This document shows positions 7,337 through 14,534 of a DNA stretch of 42,557 nucleotides, in pieces. The number at the start of each line of letters is the position of its first letter. Within the stretch, counting starts at the first letter, position 1. The notes under the pieces were generated by a model. It was not told the origin of the DNA, did not search any database, and was given only the letters and a program-made list of their open reading frames with translations. Position numbers and translations under genes: made by a program. Source of the DNA: Streptomyces sp. NP-1717 (lineage in GTDB: Bacteria > Actinomycetota > Actinomycetes > Streptomycetales > Streptomycetaceae); assembly GCF_022695985.1 (NCBI RefSeq), contig NZ_JAAPBF010000041.1, positions 1-42,557 on the forward strand, read 5' to 3'.

Positions 7337-8419
7337 ATGTCTGTCATGGAAATCCCGGAGACACTCGCGGCCGGCCGAGCTGCTCAGGAACTGCGGCTGA
7401 AGCGGGGCGAGTTCGAGCTGGCGACGCAGATGGGCCATGTCCGCACCGTCGGCGGTGCCCTGAGTGGCCGTCGCCGGGTCGCGCGCGGCGAGGTCGAGCG
7501 GCTGCGGAGGGCGGCGGGCTTTCCCGGCGCGCTGCGCGAGCGGGTGCGCACGGTGGGCACGGCCGAGGGGGCGGAGCTGATGGACATCAGCCCCGGCCGC
7601 TTCACCCGGCTCGCGCGTGCGGGGTATCTGGTGCCGGTGCGCTTCTATCTGAATCGCTATCGAGCGGTCGTCTGGCTCTATCTCGCCGAGGAGCTACGGG
7701 CGTTCGCGAGCAGTGAACCGGGCTTGCTCACGGGCCGGTTGCCGCGAACGCGGACGCGTACGGAGCCACGGAACCGCACCGCCCGCGTCGGCGCCGGATC
7801 CTGCGCAGGCGCACGCGCGGAAGCGGCGCTCGACGCCGAGGCGGCGGAGGCGGCCGGGGAAAGGACGGCGGGGGAGGAGGACTGCCGTCCGCGCAACTGG
7901 CGTGGCCGCCGTATCGGGCTTCTGCTGCACGAGAGCGACGACCGGTGGGAGCGCGCGGCGATCGTCGGTTCCGTGCTCGATCCCGTCCAACTGGCCGAGC
8001 TCGTACCGGATCCGTACGAGCGCGCGTGTCTGAACCGGTTCCGGCCGGATCTCGCACCGGGTCGTCCCGCGTCGGAGGCGGGGCGCGAGGTCATGGGGCG
8101 GTTGCTGACCGCCGACGATCCGGACGAGATCAGCTGGCACCGCTCCAGCCTCACCGCGCTGCTTGCCGACGCGCGCCGGGACCGGCAGGCGCCGCGCCCG
8201 AGCGGTACGGCTCCCGCGTTGGCGCACACACCGGAATCGGCTTCCGCGACGGAGCCGGCGCCGCCGGCCGGACCGGTACGGGCGACCGGTCCGGCCGGGA
8301 CGTGCGAACCGGTCCCGTACGGCGGCCGGCACGGGCGTCCGCTGCTGACCCGGCTGAGGGGCAGGAGAGTGCGGGGCCGGGAGGCCGCCGTGCCTCTCGG
8401 CGGCAGCGCCGACCGGTGA
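7337..8419 (+). CDS. DUF6397-like protein of unknown function
   Basis: This 360-residue protein has a conserved N-terminal half and a variable C-terminal half. The start has GRAAQELRLKRGEFELATQM, which resembles a helix-turn-helix-like segment, then RRRVARGEVERLR, VGTAEGAELMDISPGRFTRL and the strongly conserved FYLNRYRAVVWLYLAEELRAF. These match my memory of the DUF6397 group in Streptomyces, whose function is unknown; the two HTH-like segments suggest DNA binding, as inference only. The C-terminal part, with FRPDLAPGRPASEAGREVMG and a long Pro/Ala/Gly tail, is low-complexity. GGGGGAG lies 10 nt before the ATG at 7337. It follows the roadblock gene by 97 bp and is convergent with the fibronectin lipoprotein gene. 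Confidence 0.75.
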   Translation: MSVMEIPETLAAGRAAQELRLKRGEFELATQMGHVRTVGGALSGRRRVARGEVERLRRAAGFPGALRERVRTVGTAEGAELMDISPGRFTRLARAGYLVPVRFYLNRYRAVVWLYLAEELRAFASSEPGLLTGRLPRTRTRTEPRNRTARVGAGSCAGARAEAALDAEAAEAAGERTAGEEDCRPRNWRGRRIGLLLHESDDRWERAAIVGSVLDPVQLAELVPDPYERACLNRFRPDLAPGRPASEAGREVMGRLLTADDPDEISWHRSSLTALLADARRDRQAPRPSGTAPALAHTPESASATEPAPPAGPVRATGPAGTCEPVPYGGRHGRPLLTRLRGRRVRGREAAVPLGGSADR

Positions 8420-8460
8420 GTTCGGGCCCTGCCCGACCGGTCTCGCGGGCTGTACCGGCG

Positions 8461-8478
8461 TGACCGGCCGGCCGGTCA
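8461..8478. terminator. 18-bp perfect palindrome at convergent gene ends
   Basis: TGACCGGCC is followed directly by its reverse complement GGCCGGTCA. It includes the stop codon of the minus-strand lipoprotein gene and lies 42 nt after the plus-strand stop. It may be a compact bidirectional terminator, though with no loop the hairpin would be strained. Confidence 0.4.
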
Positions 8479-9462
8479 GGACTTGGCTTCGCCGGTGACC
8501 ATGGTGATCTCGGGGGAGAAGCTGCCCCACTCCCCGTCCGGCAGCTTCGCGCGGATCTTCACCTTGTAGCTGACGCCGGGCTTCTTGCCCGCGAAGACGC
8601 TCTCGGTGGTCTTGCCCACCGGCGCCTTGTTGCCCCAGACCAGCGTGGTGGTCAGTTTCCCGTTGAGATGGATCTCGTACGAGGGCACCTCGCCGTCGAC
8701 CTTCGGAGGCAGCCAGGACAGATCGAGGTAGTAGGCACCGTCTTCGGCGCTCTTGTGCCGGTCGACCTTGAAGCCGAGGGGTGCCGTGTCGGGGTCCTCG
8801 CCGGGGCCCTTCGGGGTGCTGATCTTCACCGGGGCGCTGGCCGGTGAGGTGTTGTCGGCGGCGTCCCTGGCCTGGAGGGTGAACGAGTAGTCGGTGCCGG
8901 GGCGCAGCCCCGTGACCTTGGCCGTGGTCACGTCGCCGCTCACGCTGTGGATCTTCGAGCCGCCCTGGAGGATGTCGTAGGAGGTGATGCCCTGGCCCTT
9001 GCCCGGTGCGCTCCAGGTAAGTTCGGCGCCGCGTGAACCATCGTGCTTGCCACGCAGTTTCGCGGGCTTCGCCGGCGCTTCCTTGTCCTCGGCGACCACT
9101 TCGGGTGTGGTGACCGGCTTCTTCTCGCTGTGCGGCGAGAGGTTCCCGGCCGCGTCCTTGGCCCGCACGGAGAACGAGTAGGCGGTGGACGGCTTCAGAC
9201 CGGTGATGTCGATCATCAGCTTCTCGGGGGCGACATCCTTGACCTTGGTGTCCCCTTGGTAGACCACATAGCCGCTGATCGCGACATCGTCCTTGGCCGC
9301 TTCCCACATGACGTGCGCGGACACCGCGCTGCCGGCCTGAACGGTGAGGCCCTTGGGCGCGGATGGCGGCTGTGAGTCCTTGTCGTCACCGCCGCCACCG
9401 CAGGCGACGAGCGTGAGAGCGGTAGCGGTAACGAGCGCGACCTGGGTGGGGGTCCGTCGCAC
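8476..9462 (-). CDS. Secreted lipoprotein with three fibronectin type III domains
   Basis: The GTG at 9462 follows GGAGGAG with a 6-nt gap and gives 328 residues. The N-terminus VRRTPTQVALVTATALTLVAC is a lipoprotein signal with lipobox LVAC, so Cys21 should be lipidated and the protein anchored outside the cell membrane. After a glycine-rich stretch, three fibronectin III domains follow. The first is about 34-122 (APKGLTVQAGSAVSAHVMWE to YSFSVRAKDAAGN). The second is about 130-217 (ending YSFTLQARDAADNTSPAS). A more divergent third runs to the end (YYLDLSWLPPKVDGEVPSYE). Such domains are common spacers in chitinases and other polymer-degrading enzymes, but no catalytic domain is present. A DasR-type element lies 30-45 nt upstream, which suggests a role connected with chitin or N-acetylglucosamine. 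Confidence 0.88.
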   Translation of the reverse strand: MRRTPTQVALVTATALTLVACGGGGDDKDSQPPSAPKGLTVQAGSAVSAHVMWEAAKDDVAISGYVVYQGDTKVKDVAPEKLMIDITGLKPSTAYSFSVRAKDAAGNLSPHSEKKPVTTPEVVAEDKEAPAKPAKLRGKHDGSRGAELTWSAPGKGQGITSYDILQGGSKIHSVSGDVTTAKVTGLRPGTDYSFTLQARDAADNTSPASAPVKISTPKGPGEDPDTAPLGFKVDRHKSAEDGAYYLDLSWLPPKVDGEVPSYEIHLNGKLTTTLVWGNKAPVGKTTESVFAGKKPGVSYKVKIRAKLPDGEWGSFSPEITMVTGEAKS

Positions 9463-9491
9463 GATCGTCTCCTCCGTCCAAGGCGAGGGGC

Positions 9492-9507
9492 AATGGTCTA
9501 GACATAT
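9492..9507. promoter_or_regulatory. DasR-type (dre) operator upstream of the FnIII lipoprotein
   Basis: AATGGTCTAGACATAT matches 12 of 16 positions of the DasR consensus ACTGGTCTAGACCAGT, with the whole TGGTCTAGAC core intact. It lies 30-45 nt upstream of the GTG at 9462. It is 154 nt before the divergent SDR gene, so control of that gene is also possible. Confidence 0.65.
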
Positions 9508-9660
9508 ATGACACAGTGTCGGGTTCACTTCAAGAGCTGGTGCCAGGTGGAATGCGAAATCGAGGGAAGCCGACACTCCGCCAGGCGGGCAGGACCGTTC
9601 CGCGCGCGGGCCCCCACGCACAATGACCTCGGTCCACCGGACAGCTGGAAGGAACTGAAC

Positions 9661-10455
9661 GTGCAGATCGACCTCGCAGGCAAGACCGCCCTGGTCACCG
9701 GCTCCACGCAGGGCATCGGGGCGGCCATCGCGGCCGGACTCGCCCGCGCGGGAGCCCGCGTCGCGGTGAACGGTCGCTCCGAGGAGTCCGTGGCCGCCGC
9801 CCTCGACAGCCGGCGCGCCGAGTGCCCCGACGCCGAGTTCCTGGCCGCGCCGGGTGACGTGTCGACCGAGAGCGGCACCGAGCGGGTACTCGGAGCGGTG
9901 CCACGGGTGGACATCCTCGTCAACAACCTGGGCATCTTCGGGCCCCGGCCCGCGCTGGAGATCGGCGACGAGGAGTGGCGGCGCTACTTCGAGGTCAATG
10001 TCCTGGCCGCGGTCCGGCTCACACGCGCCTGTCTCGGCGGGATGACCGAACGTGGCTGGGGCCGGGTCCAGTACATCGCCAGCGACTCGGCGATCGTCGT
10101 CCCCGCCGAGATGATCCACTACGGCGTCTCCAAGACCGCGCTGCTGGGGGTCTCCCGCGGCTTCGCGAAGGCGGCGGCGGGCAGCGGCGTCACCGTGAAC
10201 TCCGTCCTCGCGGGACCCACGCACACGGGCGGAGTCGAGGACTTCGTCTATGAACTTGTCGACAAGTCCCTTCCCTGGGAGGAGGCCCAGCGCGAGTTCA
10301 TGCGCGAGCACCGGCCGCAGTCGCTCCTCCAGCGGCTCATCGAACCCGAGGAGATCGCGAACATGGTCGTCTACCTCAGCTCGCCCCTCGCGTCGGCGAC
10401 CACCGGGGCCGCGGTGCGGGTGGACGGTGGATACATCGACTCGATCGTTCCGTGA
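9661..10455 (+). CDS. Short-chain dehydrogenase/reductase
   Basis: This 264-residue classical SDR has the nucleotide-binding TGSTQGIG at residues 13-20, the structural NNLG (a variant of NNAG) near 89, an active-site Ser in IASDSAI, and the YxxxK pair Tyr154 and Lys158 in HYGVSKTALLG. It ends with VRVDGGYIDSIVP, the usual SDR tail. An Arg after the first strand (VNGRSEES) suggests NADP(H) preference. The substrate is not evident. I chose the GTG at 9661, which has AAGGA about 9 nt upstream; the open frame before it does not resemble an SDR. The GNAT gene follows 28 nt downstream on the same strand, so the two are probably one operon. Confidence 0.9.
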   Translation: MQIDLAGKTALVTGSTQGIGAAIAAGLARAGARVAVNGRSEESVAAALDSRRAECPDAEFLAAPGDVSTESGTERVLGAVPRVDILVNNLGIFGPRPALEIGDEEWRRYFEVNVLAAVRLTRACLGGMTERGWGRVQYIASDSAIVVPAEMIHYGVSKTALLGVSRGFAKAAAGSGVTVNSVLAGPTHTGGVEDFVYELVDKSLPWEEAQREFMREHRPQSLLQRLIEPEEIANMVVYLSSPLASATTGAAVRVDGGYIDSIVP

Positions 10456-10483
10456 TCGCTCATTGATGACAGGATGGGTCGCT

Positions 10484-10996
10484 GTGCAGACCAACACGCT
10501 TGTCGTCCGCCGCGCGGCGCCCGCCGACGCGTCCGACATCTCCGGACTGTGGCTGAGATCGTTCGCGGCCGCCCTCCCGAGTGTCACCCGCCCCCACAGC
10601 GAGGAGCGGGTGCACGCCTGGATACGTGACATCGTCCTGCCCACCCAGGAGACCTGGGTGGCCACCGTCGACGAGGCGGTGGTCGGCATGATGGTGATCG
10701 AGGGCGGCGACATCGACCAGCTGTACCTCGATCCGGACCATCGGGGCTGCGGGATCGGCGACCACCTGCTCGACCTGGCGAAGCGGCGCCGGCCGGGCGG
10801 ACTCTCGCTGTGGACGTTCCAGGTGAACGGGCCCGCGCGGCGTTTCTACGAGCGCCACGGCTTCGTCCCGGTGGAGAAGACCGACGGCCGGGGCAACGAG
10901 GAGAACGAACCGGACGTGCGCTACAGCTGGTACCCCGAGCCGGGCACCGGTGGCATCCCCGGTCCCGCCAAGGAGCCTGATCCGGCGGCCCTCTGA
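10484..10996 (+). CDS. GNAT-family N-acetyltransferase
   Basis: This protein of about 170 residues has the GNAT fold: the N-terminal LVVRRAAPADASDISGLW, the strand GMMVIEGGDIDQLYLDPDHR, the acetyl-CoA pyrophosphate loop in RGCGIGDHLLDLAK, and the late segment NGPARRFYERHGFVPVEK. It should transfer acetyl from acetyl-CoA to a small molecule or protein N-terminus; the target is unknown. I prefer the GTG at 10484 with AGGA 9 nt upstream. An in-frame ATG at 10466 would add six residues. It follows the SDR gene closely and may be co-transcribed. Confidence 0.87.
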   Translation: MQTNTLVVRRAAPADASDISGLWLRSFAAALPSVTRPHSEERVHAWIRDIVLPTQETWVATVDEAVVGMMVIEGGDIDQLYLDPDHRGCGIGDHLLDLAKRRRPGGLSLWTFQVNGPARRFYERHGFVPVEKTDGRGNEENEPDVRYSWYPEPGTGGIPGPAKEPDPAAL

Positions 10997-11316
10997 CCGC
11001 CTGCGTGCGTGCGACGACCGCGCCGCGACGGCGACCGGCCGCTGCGGGACGACGCGCAAGATGCGGGGGATGCCGAGCGGCGGTTCGGCGGTCGCGGCAT
11101 CGAACCGAAGGGGTCGTCGCCCTGTTTCCGTCGGCCAGGGGCGAAATCGCGTCGCATCCGCGCTCCGGCGGGGTCGACGCCGCCGACAACCGCGGTGAGT
11201 TGTGCGGGGTGGGACGGCTCCGCCGCGAACCGCGCGTCCCACAAGTCCTGCTCATCCCCACCGTCAGGGGCGGAAGGTGACGGTGGGTCCGCCGAGTCAC
11301 CGGCCGAAACTCGACA
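10997..11316. other. 320-bp intergenic stretch before the chitinase promoter
   Basis: Frames that are open here are arginine/proline-rich on all strands, lack ribosome binding sites and match no family. No strong hairpin was found. It is probably untranslated DNA upstream of the chitinase promoter. Confidence 0.5.
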
Positions 11317-11335
11317 GTTGGTCTAGACCTTGACA
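11317..11335 (+). promoter_or_regulatory. DasR-type operator overlapping the chitinase -35 box
   Basis: GTTGGTCTAGACC is followed directly by TTGACA (11330-11335). TGGTCTAGACCT is close to the conserved element of Streptomyces chitinase promoters and the core of the DasR site. Its overlap with a perfect -35 hexamer suggests direct repression, relieved by N-acetylglucosamine metabolites. The -10 is weak (TTTGGT at 11353). Confidence 0.75.
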
Positions 11336-11415
11336 GGTACGGTGAGTTCCGGTTTGGTTCCCTCACCCCCATGGCGGCCGTCCCTCAACGACGGCCGCGC
11401 GAAGGAGTGAGTCGC

Positions 11416-12312
11416 TTGCGACAGCGAGTTCTTGCACTGTTCACCGCGCTGGTCTCGGCCATGGCCCTCGCGGTATTCCTGCCCGCCTCGACCTCGGCGG
11501 CGGCCACGTCGGCCGCCGCGTGCACGACCGGTTGGAACGCCTCCACCGTCTACTGGGGCGGCGACACCGCCTCGTACAACGGCCGCAATTGGACGGCGAA
11601 GTGGTGGACCCAGAACGAGAGACCCGGCACGGTCGACGTCTGGGCCGACAACGGCGCCTGTGGCGGTGGCCCGACCGACCCGCCGCCCACCGGTGGCTTC
11701 GTGGTCAGCGAGGCGCAGTTCAACCAGATGTTCCCGAGCCGCAATTCGTTCTACACCTACAACGGTCTCAAAGCCGCGCTGAGCGCCTACCCGGCCTTCG
11801 CGAACACCGGCAGCGACACCATCAAGCGCCAGGAGGCCGCCGCCTTCCTCGCCAACGTCAGCCACGAGACCGGCGGGCTGGTCCACATCGTGGAGCAGAA
11901 CACGGCCAACTACCCGCACTACTGTGACAGTTCGCAGTGGTACGGCTGCCCGGCGGGTCAAGCGGCCTACTACGGGCGCGGTCCCATCCAGCTCAGCTGG
12001 AACTTCAACTACAAGGCCGCGGGCGACGCCCTCGGCATCGACCTGCTGGGCAACCCCTGGCTCGTCCAGAACGACTCGGCCATCGCCTGGAAGACCGGTC
12101 TCTGGTACTGGAACACCCAGAACGGTCCCGGCACCATGACCCCGCACAACGCGATGGTCAACAGCCGCGGATTCGGCGAGACCATCCGCAGCATCAACGG
12201 CAGTATCGAGTGCAACGGAGGCAACCCCGCTCAGGTCCAGAGCCGGATCGCCAAGTACCAGAGCTTCACCCAGATCCTCGGCACCACCCCCGGTGGCAAC
12301 CTCGGCTGCTGA
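11416..12312 (+). CDS. Secreted GH19 chitinase with N-terminal chitin-binding module
   Basis: The TTG at 11416 follows AAGGAG with an 8-nt gap and gives 298 residues. A signal peptide (RQRVLALFTALVSAMALAV to STSAAA) is followed by a CBM5/12 module (CTTGWNASTVYWGGDTASYN to VWADNGAC) and a short GGGPTDPPPTGG linker. The GH19 catalytic domain follows. The catalytic acid is the Glu of NVSHETGG and the second Glu lies nine residues on in HIVEQN, the spacing seen in S. griseus ChiC. YYGRGPIQLSWNFNY and AIAWKTGLWYWNTQ are typical family 19 segments. It hydrolyses chitin outside the cell and is probably under DasR control through the element just upstream. Confidence 0.94.
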   Translation: MRQRVLALFTALVSAMALAVFLPASTSAAATSAAACTTGWNASTVYWGGDTASYNGRNWTAKWWTQNERPGTVDVWADNGACGGGPTDPPPTGGFVVSEAQFNQMFPSRNSFYTYNGLKAALSAYPAFANTGSDTIKRQEAAAFLANVSHETGGLVHIVEQNTANYPHYCDSSQWYGCPAGQAAYYGRGPIQLSWNFNYKAAGDALGIDLLGNPWLVQNDSAIAWKTGLWYWNTQNGPGTMTPHNAMVNSRGFGETIRSINGSIECNGGNPAQVQSRIAKYQSFTQILGTTPGGNLGC

Positions 12313-12376
12313 GCCCGGAGCGTCACTACGACAGTCGGACGTAGTTCAGAGAACTGTTCTGCGACCTCCTCGTTGA

Positions 12377-12412
12377 CCGGTTCGGGGCAGAGACCCGTCT
12401 GCCCCGAACCGG
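12377..12412 (+). terminator. 15-bp perfect hairpin after the chitinase gene
   Basis: CCGGTTCGGGGCAGA (12377-12391) pairs with TCTGCCCCGAACCGG (12398-12412) around a 6-nt loop, 65 nt after the chitinase stop. It probably separates the chitinase and melC transcripts. Confidence 0.8.
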
Positions 12413-12420
12413 ATCAGTGT

Positions 12421-12454
12421 CCGTGTCCCACCTCTTACGAGCGGTGGGACACGG
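12421..12454 (+). repeat. 12-bp inverted repeat in front of melC1
   Basis: CCGTGTCCCACC (12421-12432) and GGTGGGACACGG (12443-12454) are perfect inverted repeats with a 10-nt spacer, ending 20 nt before the melC1 start. It could be a second terminator stem, an operator or a leader hairpin over the melC1 ribosome binding site region. Confidence 0.55.
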
Positions 12455-12474
12455 CGGACGAGTGGAGGTTCGCC

Positions 12475-12993
12475 ATGCCAGGCGGTACCCAGTTGCGAAC
12501 GCGGCCCGTGGAGGCCCGGCGCCCTGCGGAGCCTGTTGCCCTCGCGCCACCCCGGCCGCGTCGGAGCCATGAGCCGCCCGTATCGCGCGCGCCCGCCCCG
12601 GCGCCCCCGCCCAGCCGCTCCCGGCGCCTGTTTCTGCGCGCGGCGTTCGCCCTCGGAGTGATCGGCGGTACGGCCACTGCCCTGCTGCCCGTCCTCCGGG
12701 CCGATGGCCGCAAGGCCGGCCCCTCACCCGTCGAGGCCGCGGGCCCCCCGGCGGAACCCCCCCGGCCGGCCGGGCAGTTCGACGAGATGTACGGCGGCCG
12801 GCACATCCAGGGGACGGACGCCGGTGTCCTTATCGACGGCCGGCCGCTGCACCTCATGCGGCGCGCCGACGGCGGCTACCTCAGTGTCGTCAACCACTAC
12901 GAGTCGTTCCCGACCGCCCTCGCCACCGCCCGCGCGGCGGTCGACGACCTCGGCGGTGCCCAGCTCTCGCTCGCCGGACCGGCATCCCACTGA
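12475..12993 (+). CDS. melC1: Tyrosinase copper chaperone/cofactor MelC1
   Basis: This 172-residue protein is the caddie protein that delivers copper to tyrosinase MelC2 and carries it out through the Tat pathway. A long basic N-terminus leads to the twin-arginine signal SRSRRLFLRAAFALGVIGGTA at about residues 43-63. The C-terminal half is the MelC1 domain: FDEMYGGRHIQGT, VLIDGRPLHLMRRADGGYLS and VVNHYESFPTALATARAAV. The N-terminal region before the twin arginines is longer than usual. GGAGG lies 7 nt before the ATG at 12475. The tyrosinase gene follows 21 nt downstream, forming the standard melC operon. It sits behind two hairpins that separate it from the chitinase gene. Confidence 0.92.
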   Translation: MPGGTQLRTRPVEARRPAEPVALAPPRPRRSHEPPVSRAPAPAPPPSRSRRLFLRAAFALGVIGGTATALLPVLRADGRKAGPSPVEAAGPPAEPPRPAGQFDEMYGGRHIQGTDAGVLIDGRPLHLMRRADGGYLSVVNHYESFPTALATARAAVDDLGGAQLSLAGPASH

Positions 12994-13014
12994 CCGCAGG
13001 GAGGGTCTTCCACG

Positions 13015-13881
13015 GTGCATATCAGAAAGAATCAGCGCAATCTCACCGGTGCGGAGAAGAAGCGCTTCGTCGCCACGGTCCTGGAACTCAAACGCCGGGG
13101 CGGCTATGACGAGTTCGTCCGCCAGCATGTCCAGTACTACCGCGCCGACGGCGACGACGGGCTGCGGGCGGCCCACATGGCACCGTCGTTCCTGCCGTGG
13201 CACCGCAAGTACCTGCTGGAGTTCGAGCGGGCGCTTCAGCGCATCGACCCCAAGGTGACCGTGCCGTACTGGGACTGGACGACGGACAACACACCGGCCG
13301 CGTCCCTGTGGGCCGAGGACTTCCTCGGCGGGGACGGCCGTTCCTCCGACGGGCAGGTCACGACCGGTGCGTTCGCTTACGCGGCGGGCAACTGGACCAT
13401 CGATGACGGTGTGCTGGAGCGCAAGTTCCTCGTCCGTGCCTTCGGCCGGCCCACCTCTCCGATCGCGCTGCCCACCAAGGACGAACTGGCCTGGGCGATG
13501 GACGAGTCGGTCTACGACGCTGCGCCCTGGGACTCGACGGCCCCACGCGGCTTCCGCAATCGCCTCGAAGGCTGGACGGTGGGCAGCGACAAGACGCGAT
13601 GGCGTAATCACAACCGTGTCCACCGGTGGGTGGGCGGCCAGATGCTGGGCGCGACAGCGCCGCACGATCCCGTTTTCTGGCTCCATCACGCCTTCGTCGA
13701 CCTCCTCTGGGACCGCTGGCAGAAGAGGCACCCGAAGGCGACCTATCTTCCGCGGCGGAAGCTGGGCCGGGACGATCCGCAGCGAGGACAGGCGATCAGC
13801 CTGGACGAACCGATGCCGCCGTGGCGGACGAAGCCGTCGGAGATGCTCAGCCATCGGAGTCTGTACCGCTACGACGCCTGA
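13015..13881 (+). CDS. melC2: Tyrosinase MelC2
   Basis: This 288-residue type-3 copper tyrosinase oxidises tyrosine and other phenols to quinones, giving melanin. The CuA histidines are visible as His38 (VRQHVQYY), His54 (AAHMAPSF) and His63 (LPWHRKY). The CuB histidines are near 190 and 194 (NHNRVHRW) and 216 (FWLHHAFVD). These positions agree with the S. castaneoglobisporus enzyme. The length and the YWDWTTDN segment also fit. The GTG start at 13015 lies 21 nt after melC1 with GGGAGGG upstream. It has no signal peptide of its own, in keeping with export as a complex with MelC1. A 17-bp terminator hairpin follows. Confidence 0.95.
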   Translation: MHIRKNQRNLTGAEKKRFVATVLELKRRGGYDEFVRQHVQYYRADGDDGLRAAHMAPSFLPWHRKYLLEFERALQRIDPKVTVPYWDWTTDNTPAASLWAEDFLGGDGRSSDGQVTTGAFAYAAGNWTIDDGVLERKFLVRAFGRPTSPIALPTKDELAWAMDESVYDAAPWDSTAPRGFRNRLEGWTVGSDKTRWRNHNRVHRWVGGQMLGATAPHDPVFWLHHAFVDLLWDRWQKRHPKATYLPRRKLGRDDPQRGQAISLDEPMPPWRTKPSEMLSHRSLYRYDA

Positions 13882-13936
13882 GCGGGCTCGCGCGGGCGCG
13901 CCTCCCGGCGCCTCGCGCACCTCCGCCCCCGCACGC

Positions 13937-13974
13937 GCAACGGCCTCCCGCATCGGAATGCGGGAGGCCGTTGC
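13937..13974. terminator. 17-bp perfect hairpin after melC2
   Basis: GCAACGGCCTCCCGCAT (13937-13953) pairs with its exact complement at 13958-13974 around a CGGA tetraloop. It lies between the convergent melC2 and chaplin genes and can end both transcripts. Confidence 0.9.
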
Positions 13975-14030
13975 CTCATACCTCATGCCTCAGTCACCGA
14001 CGGGGACGTATGTCCCCGGGCGCCGGAGGC

Positions 14031-14303
14031 TCAGCGGCCGTAGCCGCCCTTGTGGTGCTTGCCGTCGACGTTGACGCACTGGTTGCCGAACGCCGGGTTC
14101 AGCAGGCCGATCACGTCGACGGTGTTGCCGCAGAGGTTCACCGGGACGTGCACGGGCACCTGGACCACGTTGCCGGAAAGGACTCCGGGCGAACCGACGG
14201 CCGCGGCCTCGGCGCCGGCGTCGGCAGCGGCCATACCGGCACCGCCGGCCAGCACGGCGCCCGTGCCGGCGAGAACAGCAGCTGCCTTCGCAATACGCGA
14301 CAT
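14031..14303 (-). CDS. Short chaplin (hydrophobic surface protein)
   Basis: This 90-residue precursor has a signal peptide (MSRIAKAAAVLAGTGAVLAG to AAADAG) and one chaplin domain. The domain has GSPGVLSGNVVQVPVHVPVN, then the cysteine pair in NLCGNTVDVIGLLNPAFGNQ plus C, matching the short chaplins ChpE-ChpH. These assemble into amyloid fibrils on aerial hyphae and spores and lower surface tension. The tail VNVDGKHHKGGYGR is longer and more basic than in most short chaplins, whose domain usually ends soon after the second cysteine. AAGGAG lies 7 nt before the ATG at 14303. A near-perfect BldN promoter lies 59-86 nt upstream, which fits expression during aerial growth. The exact chaplin letter cannot be assigned. 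Confidence 0.92.
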   Translation of the reverse strand: MSRIAKAAAVLAGTGAVLAGGAGMAAADAGAEAAAVGSPGVLSGNVVQVPVHVPVNLCGNTVDVIGLLNPAFGNQCVNVDGKHHKGGYGR

Positions 14304-14332
14304 CAAGTTTCTCCTTGAACGTTTCGAGCACA

Positions 14333-14349
14333 GCCGCACGATGTGCGGC
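14333..14349 (-). other. Small hairpin in the chaplin 5' leader
   Basis: GCCGCAC (14333-14339) and GTGCGGC (14343-14349) form a 7-bp stem with a 3-nt loop in the presumed untranslated leader, 30 nt upstream of the start codon. It may affect message stability or translation. Confidence 0.4.
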
Positions 14350-14361
14350 CTTCACGCACGT

Positions 14362-14389
14362 TCAACGCGCAAACGCACCCTCGGTCACG
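14362..14389 (-). promoter_or_regulatory. BldN-type promoter of the chaplin gene
   Basis: On the minus strand CGTGAC (14389-14384) and CGTTGA (14367-14362) are separated by exactly 16 nt. The consensus for the developmental sigma factor BldN is CGTAAC-N16-CGTTGA, so 11 of 12 bases match. The start point would be near 14355, giving a leader of about 50 nt. Confidence 0.75.
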
Positions 14390-14427
14390 AAATTGAGCCA
14401 ATCGGTGAGGAAACGCCATGTGACAAA

Positions 14428-14472
14428 GGGGTGCACGCGCGTTTACCCTCGGGGTGAACGCTTGTGCACCCC
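14428..14472. promoter_or_regulatory. 21-bp imperfect palindrome upstream of the MFS-TetR operon
   Basis: Left arm 14428-14448 (GGGGTGCAC... GTTTACCC) and right arm 14452-14472 (GGGTGAACG... GTGCACCCC) match at 18 of 21 positions around a 3-nt centre. It ends 62 nt before the MFS start and lies in the divergent chaplin/MFS interval. It is a good candidate operator for the TetR protein encoded at 16052; a hairpin role is the alternative. Confidence 0.55.
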
Positions 14473-14534
14473 TCGCCGTCCCTCCCCGCCACGCGGTCCG
14501 GGACGCCGCCACCGCGGAAGGATCCGGAGAGAAG

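Noticed and set aside
11009..11326. Plus-strand frame of about 105 codons before the chitinase
   Set aside because: It is Arg/Ser/Pro-rich, has no ribosome binding site and runs into the chitinase operator.
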